Assembly: GCA_031379365.1 (NCBI GenBank)
Contig: JANNFB010000031.1
Location: forward strand, 1-10,023
Source: CADEEN01 sp031379365
Lineage (GTDB): Bacteria; Pseudomonadota; Gammaproteobacteria; Burkholderiales; Burkholderiaceae_C
Direction of reading: 5' to 3'
Length of the DNA stretch: 10,023 bases
A program made the translations under genes and the position numbers. Numbering within the stretch: position 1 is the stretch's first letter; every line of letters starts with the position of its first letter. Below are positions 1-7,135 of this stretch, one piece after another. Below the pieces are notes generated by a model. That model was not told the origin of the DNA, did no database searches, and saw only the letters and a program-made list of their open reading frames with translations.

Positions 1-501
1 CACCAGCGCCTGCGTGGGCGTCTGACCCATCGCGACCCCGCCGCCGATCAGGTTGTCGAGCTTGCCCGGGTCGGTCGCTTTGTGCGGTGAGCGACGGGCA
101 ATCCAAAGGTGCGTTGGCCGCCCCGCGTCATCGGCGACATAGCCGTTGGCATGGGCGCCGAAGGTCAGGGTGCCCCAGAAGCGTGCACTGGCGCGCTCGA
201 TCTGCGCCAGCGGCGCGGCGCCCAGTTCGGTCACGACGGAGAACGTCTCGTCGCGCCATGCGGGCATCAGGCCTTGGCGACGCAGTGCGGTGTTGATCAC
301 CGCCAGGGCGTGGCTGGCATCAGCCGCTGCCAGCTGCACCTGATGCTCATCGACCCGCAGCCACTGCGGCCACGCCCGCAAGGTGCTCAGGTGGGCCGCG
401 GCGACTGATCCGACCGGCGTGTCGCCGAGCAGGAAGCGCACGCGGGGCACGTCGCGCCGACACGCGGCGGCGAGTGCCGGCCACGTCGACGGCCCGCCCA
501 T
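1..501 (-). CDS. DUF4743-type Nudix hydrolase, 5' part (3' end outside window)
   Basis: The reverse strand is open from an ATG at 501 to the window edge (167 codons, no stop), so only the N-terminal part is present. Residues 1 to about 112 look like the DUF4743 N-terminal region. The Nudix fold starts at about residue 108 with FWGTLTFGAHANGYV, followed by a block (residues 133-160) with the family pattern RRS-x-x-K-x-T-x-PG-x-LDN and the first glycines of the Nudix box. The catalytic REXXEE half of the box lies beyond the window. The fungal and plant members of this family (yeast YJR142W, the Nudix part of fission yeast Tnr3) are known to hydrolyse oxidised thiamine diphosphate analogues; that this bacterial copy does the same is inference. 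The start lies 7 bp after the stop of the oxidoreductase gene, suggesting one transcript. No strong ribosome binding site is seen, and coupling from the upstream gene is plausible. Family call firm, substrate not. Confidence 0.85.
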   Translation of the reverse strand, partial: MGGPSTWPALAAACRRDVPRVRFLLGDTPVGSVAAAHLSTLRAWPQWLRVDEHQVQLAAADASHALAVINTALRRQGLMPAWRDETFSVVTELGAAPLAQIERASARFWGTLTFGAHANGYVADDAGRPTHLWIARRSPHKATDPGKLDNLIGGGVAMGQTPTQALV

Positions 502-508
502 GGTCGGC

Positions 509-3500
509 TCAGGCGGCTGTGCGTGCGCGCTCGGCCGGGCCGCGCCATTGCGCCATCAGGCCTTGCCACTTGGCCCGCGCAGCGGCCAGGTGGCGTTCCT
601 TGACATGGCCATAGCCGCGGATGTCTTCCGGAATGCGCGCGATTTCCACGGCCAGCGCCAGCTTCGGCGCCGACAGCCCGCCGAGCAATTCCTCGACGGC
701 AGCGCGGTACTCGCCGATCAAGGCGCGCTCGGTCTTGCGTTCGGCGCTGCGACCGAAGGGGTCGAGGGCCGTGCCGCGCAGGCCCTTGAGCCGGGCCAGC
801 ACTGCAAAGGCGCTGCGCATCCAAGGCCCGAAAGGTTGCTTGATCAACTCGCCGCGCTGGTTCTTCTTGGCGTTCGCCGGCGGCGCGAGGTGGTGCATGA
901 GCTTGTAGTCGCCCTCGAACATCGAAGCGATCTTGTCGGTGAAGGCGCGGTCGGTGTGCAAGCGCGCGACCTCGTACTCGTCCTTGTAGGCCATCAACTT
1001 GAACAGGTAGCGGGCCACGGCTTCGCTGAGCTTGGTGCTGGACAGGGGCGCTTCGGCAGCGCGCACCTTGTCGACAAAGCCCTTGTAGCTGGCAGCATAG
1101 GCCGCGTCCTGGTAGCCGGTAAGAAAGTCCACGCGCTTGGCGAGCATCTCGTCGAGCGAGGGCTTCTTGACGAACTCGATCACCTGCGCGGCCTTGAACA
1201 GGGCCCGGACCGAGGCCAGGTCGTGGGCGGCGTGACGGCCCCACTCGAAGGCGGCCTTGTTGTTGTCGACTTGCACTGCGTTGAGTTCGATGGCCCGCAT
1301 CAATGCGGCGTGGCTCAGCGGAACGCGACCCTGCTGCCAGGCGTAGCCAAGCATCAGCGGGTTGGTGTAGATCGAGTCGCCGACCAGTTGCACCGCGATC
1401 TGCTCAGCGTCGAAGGCGCCGACCAGGTTGTCGCCGACGCTGGCCTTGATGGCGGTTTCGCAATGGCCGCCGGGGAACTGCCAGTCGGCGTTCTTGACGA
1501 AGGCCGCCGTCGGCGTGCCATGGGTGTTGAGTGCGACGTAGGTTCGCCCTTGCTGCATCACCGCCAGCGTGTACTTGGCCGCGCCGACGATGGAGTCGCA
1601 GGCGATCACCAGGTCGGCCTTGGCTGTGTCGACCTTGGTCGTGAAGATGGCCTCCTGCCGGTTCGCAATCTGAATGTGGCTCCAGGTTGCGCCGCCCTTT
1701 TGTGCCAAGCCGCCGGCGTCTTGCGTGACGACCCCACGGCCCTCGAGGTGCGCGGCCATGCCGAGCAGCTGGCCGATCGTGATCACGCCGGTGCCGCCGA
1801 CGCCGCCGACGACGATGCCCCAGGCGGCCTCCGTCAGCGGCAGGCGCGGCTCGGGCAGGGTGGGCATGGTGGCGAGGTCACCTTTCTGCAGTTTCTTCGG
1901 TTTCTTCAACTGACCGCCTTCGACGGTCACGAAGCTCGGGCAGAAGCCTTTGACGCAGGAGTAGTCCTTGTTGCAGGTGTTCTGGTTGATGCGCCGCTTG
2001 CGACCGAACTCGGTCTCGACCGGCTCGACCGACAGGCAATTGCTCTGCACTCCGCAGTCGCCGCAGCCTTCGCAGACCAACTCGTTGATCACGACGCGCT
2101 TTTCGGGGTCGACCATCTTGCCGCGCTTCCTGCGCCGGCGTTTCTCGGTGGCACAGGTCTGGTCATAGATGATGACCGTGGTGCCCTGGAGCTCGCGGAA
2201 CTCGCGCTGGATGCGGTCGAGCTCGTCGCGATGCTCGACCACCACGCCCGGCGCCAGGGCCACGCCTTCGTACTTCTCGGGCTGGTCGGTGACGATGACG
2301 AGTTTGGCCACGCCCTCCGAGACCAGGCTGTTCATGATCTGCGTCACCGAGTGGCCCTCGGGGCGCTCGCCGACCTGCTGGCCGCCGGTCATGGCCACCG
2401 CGTCGTTGTAGAGCAACTTGTAGGTGATGTTGACGCCCGCGGCGATGCTCTGGCGGTTGGCCAGCGGGCCGCGGTGGAAGTAGGTGCCGTCGCCCAGGTT
2501 GGGGAAGATGTGCGGCTCGGTGGTGAAGGGTTGCTGGCCGGTCCAGGTGACGCCTTCGCCACCCATCTGGGTGAAGGTCGAGGTCGAGCGGTCCATCCAC
2601 ACCGCCATGTAGTGGCAGCCGATGCCGGCCACGGCGCGGGAACCCTCGGGCACGCGGGTGCTGGTGTTGTGTGGGCAGCCCGAACAGAACCACGGTGCGC
2701 GCTCGCCGGTGTCGGTCTTGAGTTCGACCAGGGCCCGTTCGCGCGCCTCGATGACGGCAATGCGCTGGTCCATGCGCGCAGCGATGTCGCTGCCGGCCGG
2801 TGCCAGACCCAATTTCTTCAGGCGCTTGGCGATGGCTTTGGCGATGATCGCCGGGGTCAGGTCGGCCTTGGCGCGCAGCAGCCAGTTGTCGCTGGGGTTG
2901 GGCATGCTCCATTCGCCGCCGGTGGAATCACCTTCGGGCTCGTCGAACTTGCCCAGCACGTTGGGGCGCACATCGCTGCGCCAGTTGTAGAGCTCTTCCT
3001 TCAACTGGTACTCGATGACCTGTCGCTTCTCCTCGACGACGAGGATCTCCTGCAGACCCTGCGCGAAGTCGCGCGTGATGGTGGCCTCCAGCGGCCAAAC
3101 CACATTGACCTTGTGCAAGCGCACGCCGAGCGCACGGCATGTGTCGTCGTCCAGCCCGAGATCGGACAAGGCCTGGCGCGTGTCGTTGAAGGCCTTGCCG
3201 CTGGCGATGATGCCGAAGCGGTCGCGGCTGCTCTGGATGACGTTGTGGTTGAGCTTGTTGGCCCGTACATAAGCCAGCGCGGCGTACCACTTGTAGTCCA
3301 TCAGCCGCGCTTCCTGCTCGAGCGGCTGGTCGGGCCAGCGGATGTGCAGACCGCCGGCGGGCATGACGAAGTCTTCCGGCATCACGATCTTGACGCGGTC
3401 TGGGTCGACCGACACCGAGGCCGACGACTCCACCACTTCCTGAATCGTCTTCATGCCGCTCCACACGCCTGAGAAGCGGCTCATGGCGAAGGCGTGCAGG

Positions 3501-4081
3501 CCCATGTCCAGGATGCCCTGCACATCGGACGGGAAGAACACGGGCAGGCCGCAGGCCTTGAAGATGTGGTCGCTCTGGTGCGGCGCCGTGCTGCTCTTGG
3601 AGATGTGGTCGTCGCCGGCGATGGCGATCACGCCGCCATGCTTGGCCGTGCCGGCCATGTTGGCGTGCTTGAAGACATCGCTGCAGCGGTCGACGCCTGG
3701 CCCCTTGCCGTACCAGATGCCGAAGACGCCGTCGAACTTCTGGGTCGCTGGGTAGAGGTCGAGTTGTTGGGTGCCCCAGACCGCCGTGGCCCCGAGTTCT
3801 TCGTTGACACCCGGTTGGAACACGATGTGGTGCGCCGCCAGGTGCTTCTTGGCTGCCCACAGCGCCTGGTCATACCCGCCCAGCGGCGAACCGCGGTAGC
3901 CGCTGATGAAGCCGGCGGTGTTCAAGCCCGCCAGGGCGTCGCGTGTTCGTTGCAGGATCGGCAGGCGCACGAGGGCTTGCACGCCGCTCATGAAGGCCCG
4001 CCCACTCGCCAACGAATACTTGTCGTCGAGCGTGACCGCATCGAGGGCCTTGCGGATGGACTCGGGCAGGGGGGCGTTCAT
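509..4081 (-). CDS. Fused indolepyruvate (arylpyruvate):ferredoxin oxidoreductase, 1190 aa
   Basis: A cytoplasmic ThDP/iron-sulfur enzyme oxidatively decarboxylating aryl 2-oxoacids (indolepyruvate, phenylpyruvate) to the acyl-CoA with reduction of ferredoxin. It is the long fused form in which the alpha-like and gamma-like parts are one chain. Order: pyrimidine-binding ThDP domain (about 25-240), a linker domain, then the pyrophosphate-binding ThDP domain with C466/C469, C489, the GDG motif at 530-532 and N542/N551. An iron-sulfur cysteine cluster follows at C670, C673, C676, C682, C703, C709 and C714. The gamma-type domain carries the glycine-rich GGVGGTG at 759-765. A C-terminal DUF6537-like region follows (about 960-1180). 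The length is normal for the family and no frameshift is seen. The ATG at 4081 is preceded by GGAG seven bases upstream. The gene faces an Lrp-family regulator across 130 bp and is followed closely by a Nudix hydrolase gene. The exact substrate cannot be read from sequence; degradation of aromatic amino acids is the best guess. Confidence 0.95.
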   Translation of the reverse strand: MNAPLPESIRKALDAVTLDDKYSLASGRAFMSGVQALVRLPILQRTRDALAGLNTAGFISGYRGSPLGGYDQALWAAKKHLAAHHIVFQPGVNEELGATAVWGTQQLDLYPATQKFDGVFGIWYGKGPGVDRCSDVFKHANMAGTAKHGGVIAIAGDDHISKSSTAPHQSDHIFKACGLPVFFPSDVQGILDMGLHAFAMSRFSGVWSGMKTIQEVVESSASVSVDPDRVKIVMPEDFVMPAGGLHIRWPDQPLEQEARLMDYKWYAALAYVRANKLNHNVIQSSRDRFGIIASGKAFNDTRQALSDLGLDDDTCRALGVRLHKVNVVWPLEATITRDFAQGLQEILVVEEKRQVIEYQLKEELYNWRSDVRPNVLGKFDEPEGDSTGGEWSMPNPSDNWLLRAKADLTPAIIAKAIAKRLKKLGLAPAGSDIAARMDQRIAVIEARERALVELKTDTGERAPWFCSGCPHNTSTRVPEGSRAVAGIGCHYMAVWMDRSTSTFTQMGGEGVTWTGQQPFTTEPHIFPNLGDGTYFHRGPLANRQSIAAGVNITYKLLYNDAVAMTGGQQVGERPEGHSVTQIMNSLVSEGVAKLVIVTDQPEKYEGVALAPGVVVEHRDELDRIQREFRELQGTTVIIYDQTCATEKRRRRKRGKMVDPEKRVVINELVCEGCGDCGVQSNCLSVEPVETEFGRKRRINQNTCNKDYSCVKGFCPSFVTVEGGQLKKPKKLQKGDLATMPTLPEPRLPLTEAAWGIVVGGVGGTGVITIGQLLGMAAHLEGRGVVTQDAGGLAQKGGATWSHIQIANRQEAIFTTKVDTAKADLVIACDSIVGAAKYTLAVMQQGRTYVALNTHGTPTAAFVKNADWQFPGGHCETAIKASVGDNLVGAFDAEQIAVQLVGDSIYTNPLMLGYAWQQGRVPLSHAALMRAIELNAVQVDNNKAAFEWGRHAAHDLASVRALFKAAQVIEFVKKPSLDEMLAKRVDFLTGYQDAAYAASYKGFVDKVRAAEAPLSSTKLSEAVARYLFKLMAYKDEYEVARLHTDRAFTDKIASMFEGDYKLMHHLAPPANAKKNQRGELIKQPFGPWMRSAFAVLARLKGLRGTALDPFGRSAERKTERALIGEYRAAVEELLGGLSAPKLALAVEIARIPEDIRGYGHVKERHLAAARAKWQGLMAQWRGPAERARTAA

Positions 4082-4149
4082 GGTGGCGCTCCAAGCATAA
4101 GAAGGTCAGGGGCGAGTGTAGGAGGCTTGATCGGGCAAGTGTTTTCCTT

Positions 4150-4164
4150 GTTTGCTTGCCAAAC
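4150..4164. repeat. 15-bp inverted repeat, candidate Lrp-family operator
   Basis: GTTTGCTTGCCAAAC is a perfect dyad with 5-bp arms around a 5-bp centre. The length matches the 15-bp sites typical of Lrp/AsnC proteins, although the sequence is not the E. coli Lrp consensus. Its right half overlaps the proposed -35 box of the regulator gene, where binding would block that promoter. Operator function is inferred. Confidence 0.4.
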
Positions 4165-4184
4165 CGACGCGGGCGCAATAATCT
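4156..4184 (+). promoter_or_regulatory. Candidate sigma-70 promoter of the Lrp-family gene
   Basis: TTGCCA (4156-4161, five of six bases matching the -35 consensus) is separated by exactly 17 bp from TAATCT (4179-4184), which keeps the important T1, A2 and T6 of a -10 box. Transcription would begin near 4191, about 20 bases before the annotated ATG. This is pattern matching only. Confidence 0.45.
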
Positions 4185-4211
4185 TGCTGAGAAACATCGA
4201 TTTGCGAAACA

Positions 4212-4787
4212 ATGCCCTCAAGATCTGGCAAAAGCGGTAAGACCCAAGGCGCGCCGGTGGCGTCCGAGGCCACTGGCGATGCGCACGACACCGAGCTCGA
4301 CCGTTACGACGTCGGCATCCTCGCCGAACTGCAGGCGGACGCGCGTTTGTCGAATGCGGAGCTGGCCGCGCGCATCGGGCTGTCGGCCGCGCCGACCTGG
4401 CGCCGCGTCAAGTGGCTCGAGCAGGAGGGCTACATCACCGGTTATCGCGCCGAACTGGACCGCCGCCGGATCGGTCTGGGTGTATTCGCCTTTGTGCGCG
4501 TTGACGCCGAGCGCAGCGCCGGCAGCGCCACCAAGGTGCTTGAAGAAGCCATCCGGCGCCTGCCCGAAGTCACTGCCTGCCACTACATCAGTGGCGCCGG
4601 CACCTTCGAGTTGCAAGTAATGGCCACGGACCTCGACGCCTTTTCGCGCTTCGCCACCGGCACCTTGCTCAACCTGCCCAATGTGAAGGACATCCACACC
4701 AGCTTCTCGCTCGGTGAGGTCAAGTCGGGCGCTGCCTTGCCGCTCGGCCATTTGCAACAGTCGGCGAAACGCCCGCCCCGCCGCTGA
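4212..4787 (+). CDS. Lrp/AsnC-family transcriptional regulator
   Basis: A DNA-binding regulator of the feast/famine family. Residues about 27-75 form the winged helix-turn-helix (DRYDVGILAELQADARLS, then the recognition part with GLSAAPTWRRVKWLEQEG). Residues about 85-175 form the RAM ligand-binding and oligomerisation domain, with the conserved Gly-rich turn at GAGTFELQV. The chain of 191 residues is longer than the usual 150-160 because of a basic, low-complexity N-terminal extension. The ATG at 4212 lacks a Shine-Dalgarno sequence, whereas a GTG at 4257 has AAGG seven bases upstream and would give 176 residues, so the start is uncertain. It is divergent from the oxidoreductase and probably regulates it in response to an amino acid or aryl pyruvate (inference). 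A GGDEF protein gene follows after 19 bp, probably in the same transcript. Confidence 0.93.
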   Translation: MPSRSGKSGKTQGAPVASEATGDAHDTELDRYDVGILAELQADARLSNAELAARIGLSAAPTWRRVKWLEQEGYITGYRAELDRRRIGLGVFAFVRVDAERSAGSATKVLEEAIRRLPEVTACHYISGAGTFELQVMATDLDAFSRFATGTLLNLPNVKDIHTSFSLGEVKSGAALPLGHLQQSAKRPPRR

Positions 4788-4806
4788 GCGACACTTTGGG
4801 CTGACG

Positions 4807-5955
4807 ATGAGCGCCTCCGTGAACCCACCGCCTCGCTGGCACCAGCGCCTGGCCGATACCGTGCTTGGCACCGAGCCGGCACTGCGCGTGCGCGTGGCGC
4901 AAGCCGGTCTGGCGATGTTGCTGATGGCCTTCTCGACGGCCATGTTGGTCTACGCGGCGCGGGTCGCGGGTGTGCCTGCGGCTGCCGTCGGGGCCTGGGC
5001 AGCGTTGTCGCTCGGCGGCCTGGCCGGCTTCTTTGTGGCGATTCGCAGCGGCTGGTCAGCGCGCTTGGCCGATCCGTCGCTGACGCTGGCGCAGATGCTC
5101 TATGCGATTGGCTGTGCCGCGGGGGCGTATGCCATGGCCGGCCCGATGCGCGGCGGAGTGTTCCCTGTGTTGATGGTGATTCTGATGTTCGGCATGTTCC
5201 GCCTGCAGCCGCGCGTGCTGGCGGCGGTCGCTGCCTATGCGGTGCTGGTGTTCGCCGCCGTGATGGTCGCGATGGTCTGGCGCCAGCCGATGGTCTACGT
5301 TGCGGCCATCGAGCTGGGCCACTTCCTGATGCTGGCGGCCATGCTGCCCACCGTCTCGCTGCTGGCCGCGCGCGTCGCCAGTCTGCGCGAGCGAAACCGC
5401 CGCCAGCGGCTCGATCTGGCCCAGGCCATGGCGCGCATTCAGGACCTGGCCACCCACGACGAACTGACTGGCTTGATCAACCGCCGCCACATGGTGGAGC
5501 TGCTCGAGCAGGAGCGCCAGCGCTGCGTGCGCTCGGGCCGCGGCTTCTGTGTCGCGTTGGTCAATATCGACCACTTCAAGCAGATCAATGAGCGCCACGG
5601 TCACGACGGTGGCGATGCCCTGCTGCGCAGCTTTGCCCGCGAAGCGCTCGGCGCCATCCGGGTGGCCGACGTGCTGGCGCGCTGGGATGGCGAGACCTTC
5701 GTGCTGCTGTTGTCCGATGCCCGCCTGCCCCTGGCACGTGGCGGCGTCGAGCGCTTGCGCACGCGAATCGAAGCTGCCACGCTGCTCGACGGCAAGCCCT
5801 CGCAGCGAATCACGGTCTCGGCGGGGTTGACGGAACACATCGCCGGCGAGGCCGTCAGCGACGCGCTGGCGCGCGCTGACCGCGCGCTCTACCAAGCCAA
5901 GACCGAGGGCCGCAACCGCACCGTCGCGGCCAACGGTGGAGCGGAGCCAAGTTGA
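4807..5955 (+). CDS. Six-helix membrane GGDEF protein with degenerate active site
   Basis: 382 residues. Six predicted transmembrane segments (about 30-50, 57-78, 91-111, 118-135, 137-157, 162-180) form an N-terminal membrane sensory region that I cannot assign to a named family. A helical linker (about 188-213) and a GGDEF domain (about 217-375) follow. Aligned by motif to PleD, the metal-binding Asp (D327) is N253, and the GGEEF signature is D294-G-E-T-F. The first Gly and the fourth-position Glu are therefore lost, while E296 is kept. The guanine contacts N261 and D270 are kept, as is the RxxD inhibitory site (R285, D288), correctly spaced before the signature. This predicts weak or no diguanylate cyclase activity with possible retained c-di-GMP binding. 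The ATG at 4807 was chosen because it lies just after the regulator's stop; the longer frame from 4714 would run through the regulator gene. The ribosome site is weak. It lies 19 bp downstream of the Lrp-type gene and is convergent with mltA. Confidence 0.92.
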   Translation: MSASVNPPPRWHQRLADTVLGTEPALRVRVAQAGLAMLLMAFSTAMLVYAARVAGVPAAAVGAWAALSLGGLAGFFVAIRSGWSARLADPSLTLAQMLYAIGCAAGAYAMAGPMRGGVFPVLMVILMFGMFRLQPRVLAAVAAYAVLVFAAVMVAMVWRQPMVYVAAIELGHFLMLAAMLPTVSLLAARVASLRERNRRQRLDLAQAMARIQDLATHDELTGLINRRHMVELLEQERQRCVRSGRGFCVALVNIDHFKQINERHGHDGGDALLRSFAREALGAIRVADVLARWDGETFVLLLSDARLPLARGGVERLRTRIEAATLLDGKPSQRITVSAGLTEHIAGEAVSDALARADRALYQAKTEGRNRTVAANGGAEPS

Positions 5956-5989
5956 TCGCGGGTGCGCGCGCGCAGCGAGCCCGGGGAGA

Positions 5990-7135
5990 TCACTTCGGCC
6001 ACAGCACCCACATCTTCAGCGACTGCTTCATGCGCCCGGCCTGCTGCTCGGCGCGCTCGCCCCAGCCCCAAAAATAGTCGGCCCGCACGGCCCCGACGAT
6101 GGCTGAGCCCGTGTCCTGCGCCAGCACCAGGCGGCGCAGCGGCGTGGCGGTCAATGGCTCGGTCGTGTCGAGCCACACAGGCGTGCCGTAGGGCAGGCTC
6201 CTCGGGTCGACGGCGATCGAGCGCTCCGGGCTGAGGGCCACGCCCTCGGCGCCGCGCGGGCCGAGGTTGGGGTCGGGCAACGACTCTTCCCTGAAGAACA
6301 CCACCCGCGGGTTGGCGGCCAGCATCTCCGGCACGCGTTTCGGAAAGCGCCGGGCCCAATCGCGGATCGCCGGCCACGAGGCTTCGCCGGGGCGCAGTTC
6401 GCCTTGGTCGATCAGCCAGCGGCCGACCGATTGGTAGGGCTGGTCGTTGTGACCGGCGAAGGCCAGGCGAACCACCTGTGCGCTGCCATCGGCAGCAATC
6501 AGGCGGACCCGGCCTGAGCCCTGAACCTGCAGCAGCAGCGCGTCGAGCGGGTCGGCCACGTACGCGATCTCGCGTCCGCGCAATGCGGCCTGGGCGGCGG
6601 GCAGGCTCTCGATCTGGGCCCGCGTGAACCAGGGTTTGCGCATTGCCAGGTCCGCCGGCGGTGCATGCAGCGGCACGCGCATCGCGCCACGCGGTGTGCG
6701 ACTGGCCTCGATCAGCGGCTCGAAGTAGCCGGTGGCCAGGCCCTCGCCCGCGGCGGCGGCGTCCAGCGGCAGCACGCGGTAAGGGGCGAAGCGCTGCATC
6801 AGCCAGGCGCGTGCGTCGTCGTCGTTGCCGGGCGGGGCGCGCACGGCGTCCTGGCAGATGCGCGTCCAGGCCGGCGTTTCGCGCAGAACCTCGACTGACA
6901 AGCGTTCGCAACTGCGCTGCAGGGCGGTCCACGCCTCGCGTGTGCGGTCGGTGCCCCAGCCCGGCAGGTCGGCCCAGGCGACTGCCTGCCAGCGCGAGGC
7001 CGGGTGCAGCAGGGCCGCGGGGCCCACGCTGGCGGGCACCGCCTCGCGCGCGGGGGGGGGCGGCGTGGGCGTCGACAGCGGCACGGCGCTGCAACCGCAC
7101 AGAACCACCAGCCAGGCCCAGTAAGCTCGGCGCAT
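5990..7135 (-). CDS. mltA: Membrane-bound lytic murein transglycosylase A
   Basis: An outer-membrane lipoprotein that cleaves peptidoglycan between MurNAc and GlcNAc with formation of 1,6-anhydroMurNAc. From the ATG at 7135 the protein has 381 residues (E. coli MltA 365). It starts with a lipoprotein signal ending in L-C-G-C, with the lipidated cysteine at residue 15. A Pro-rich linker (about 24-30) follows, then the MltA domain with GYFEP at 136-140 and PYQSVGRWL further on, and the C-terminal 3D domain with VDPRSLPYGT and AQDTGSAI. The Asp of the latter (D341) corresponds to the catalytic aspartate of the family, and D353 lies in the following DYFWGWG. A GAGGA sits 11 bases before this ATG; an ATG at 7147 is possible but would have no room for a ribosome site. 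The start codon overlaps that of a small plus-strand gene. The poly-Pro codons include a 9-base homopolymer. Confidence 0.94.
   Translation of the reverse strand: MRRAYWAWLVVLCGCSAVPLSTPTPPPPAREAVPASVGPAALLHPASRWQAVAWADLPGWGTDRTREAWTALQRSCERLSVEVLRETPAWTRICQDAVRAPPGNDDDARAWLMQRFAPYRVLPLDAAAAGEGLATGYFEPLIEASRTPRGAMRVPLHAPPADLAMRKPWFTRAQIESLPAAQAALRGREIAYVADPLDALLLQVQGSGRVRLIAADGSAQVVRLAFAGHNDQPYQSVGRWLIDQGELRPGEASWPAIRDWARRFPKRVPEMLAANPRVVFFREESLPDPNLGPRGAEGVALSPERSIAVDPRSLPYGTPVWLDTTEPLTATPLRRLVLAQDTGSAIVGAVRADYFWGWGERAEQQAGRMKQSLKMWVLWPK
7052..7060. repeat. Nine-base poly-G (poly-C in mltA sense) tract
   Basis: Nine consecutive G on the plus strand encode Pro codons of the linker just behind the lipidated cysteine of MltA (around codons 26-29). 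Such tracts are prone to slippage, and a gain or loss of one base would frameshift nearly the whole protein. The tract may equally be a chance result of GC-rich Pro codons. Confidence 0.9.

Larger units (their letters stand above)
4082..4211. promoter_or_regulatory. Divergent control region between oxidoreductase and Lrp-type regulator
   Basis: This 130-bp region is markedly richer in A and T than the flanking genes. It must hold the promoters of both the minus-strand oxidoreductase and the plus-strand regulator gene. On the plus side a promoter-like pair is visible (4156-4184). On the minus side only the ribosome binding site (GGAG at about 4089-4092) is clear, and I found no convincing -35/-10 pair. 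Two dyads lie here: GTTTG-N5-CAAAC at 4150-4164 and the weaker CTTG-N6-CAAG at 4126-4139. By analogy with Lrp/AsnC regulators, which commonly control themselves and a divergent neighbour, this is the likely binding region. That is inference. Confidence 0.6.

Noticed and set aside
383..3472. A 1029-codon open frame on the plus strand opposite the oxidoreductase gene
   Set aside because: It is in exact codon register with the minus-strand gene, so a stop would need TTA, CTA or TCA in the sense gene, codons rarely used in GC-rich genomes. Its translation is low in recognisable domains and rich in Ala, Gly, Arg, His and Asp as expected of an antisense shadow.
4191..4211. Direct repeat GAAACA at 4191-4196 and 4206-4211 in front of the Lrp-type gene
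   Set aside because: Six bases twice at 15-bp spacing is weak evidence alone, and it lies downstream of the predicted transcription start.
3494..4240. A 248-codon plus-strand frame spanning the start of the oxidoreductase gene and the control region
   Set aside because: Mostly antisense to a clearly real gene, no recognisable domain, and it would run through the divergent promoter region and into the regulator gene in another frame.
4218..4943. A 241-codon minus-strand frame opposite the Lrp-type gene
   Set aside because: Antisense shadow of a well-conserved regulator; no family features and no ribosome binding site.
5056..5895. A 279-codon minus-strand frame opposite the GGDEF gene
   Set aside because: Same explanation: GC-rich antisense frame, Gln/His/Arg-rich, no domain.
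5956..5989. A possible bidirectional terminator between the GGDEF gene and mltA (stem about 5960-5967 with 5975-5982)
   Set aside because: The stem has a wobble and a G-A mismatch, much of the region is simple alternating GC, and no U-tract follows on either strand.
5889..7100. A 403-codon minus-strand frame over mltA in another register
   Set aside because: mltA is complete with all its motifs in its own frame; this frame is Arg/Ala/Pro-rich noise.
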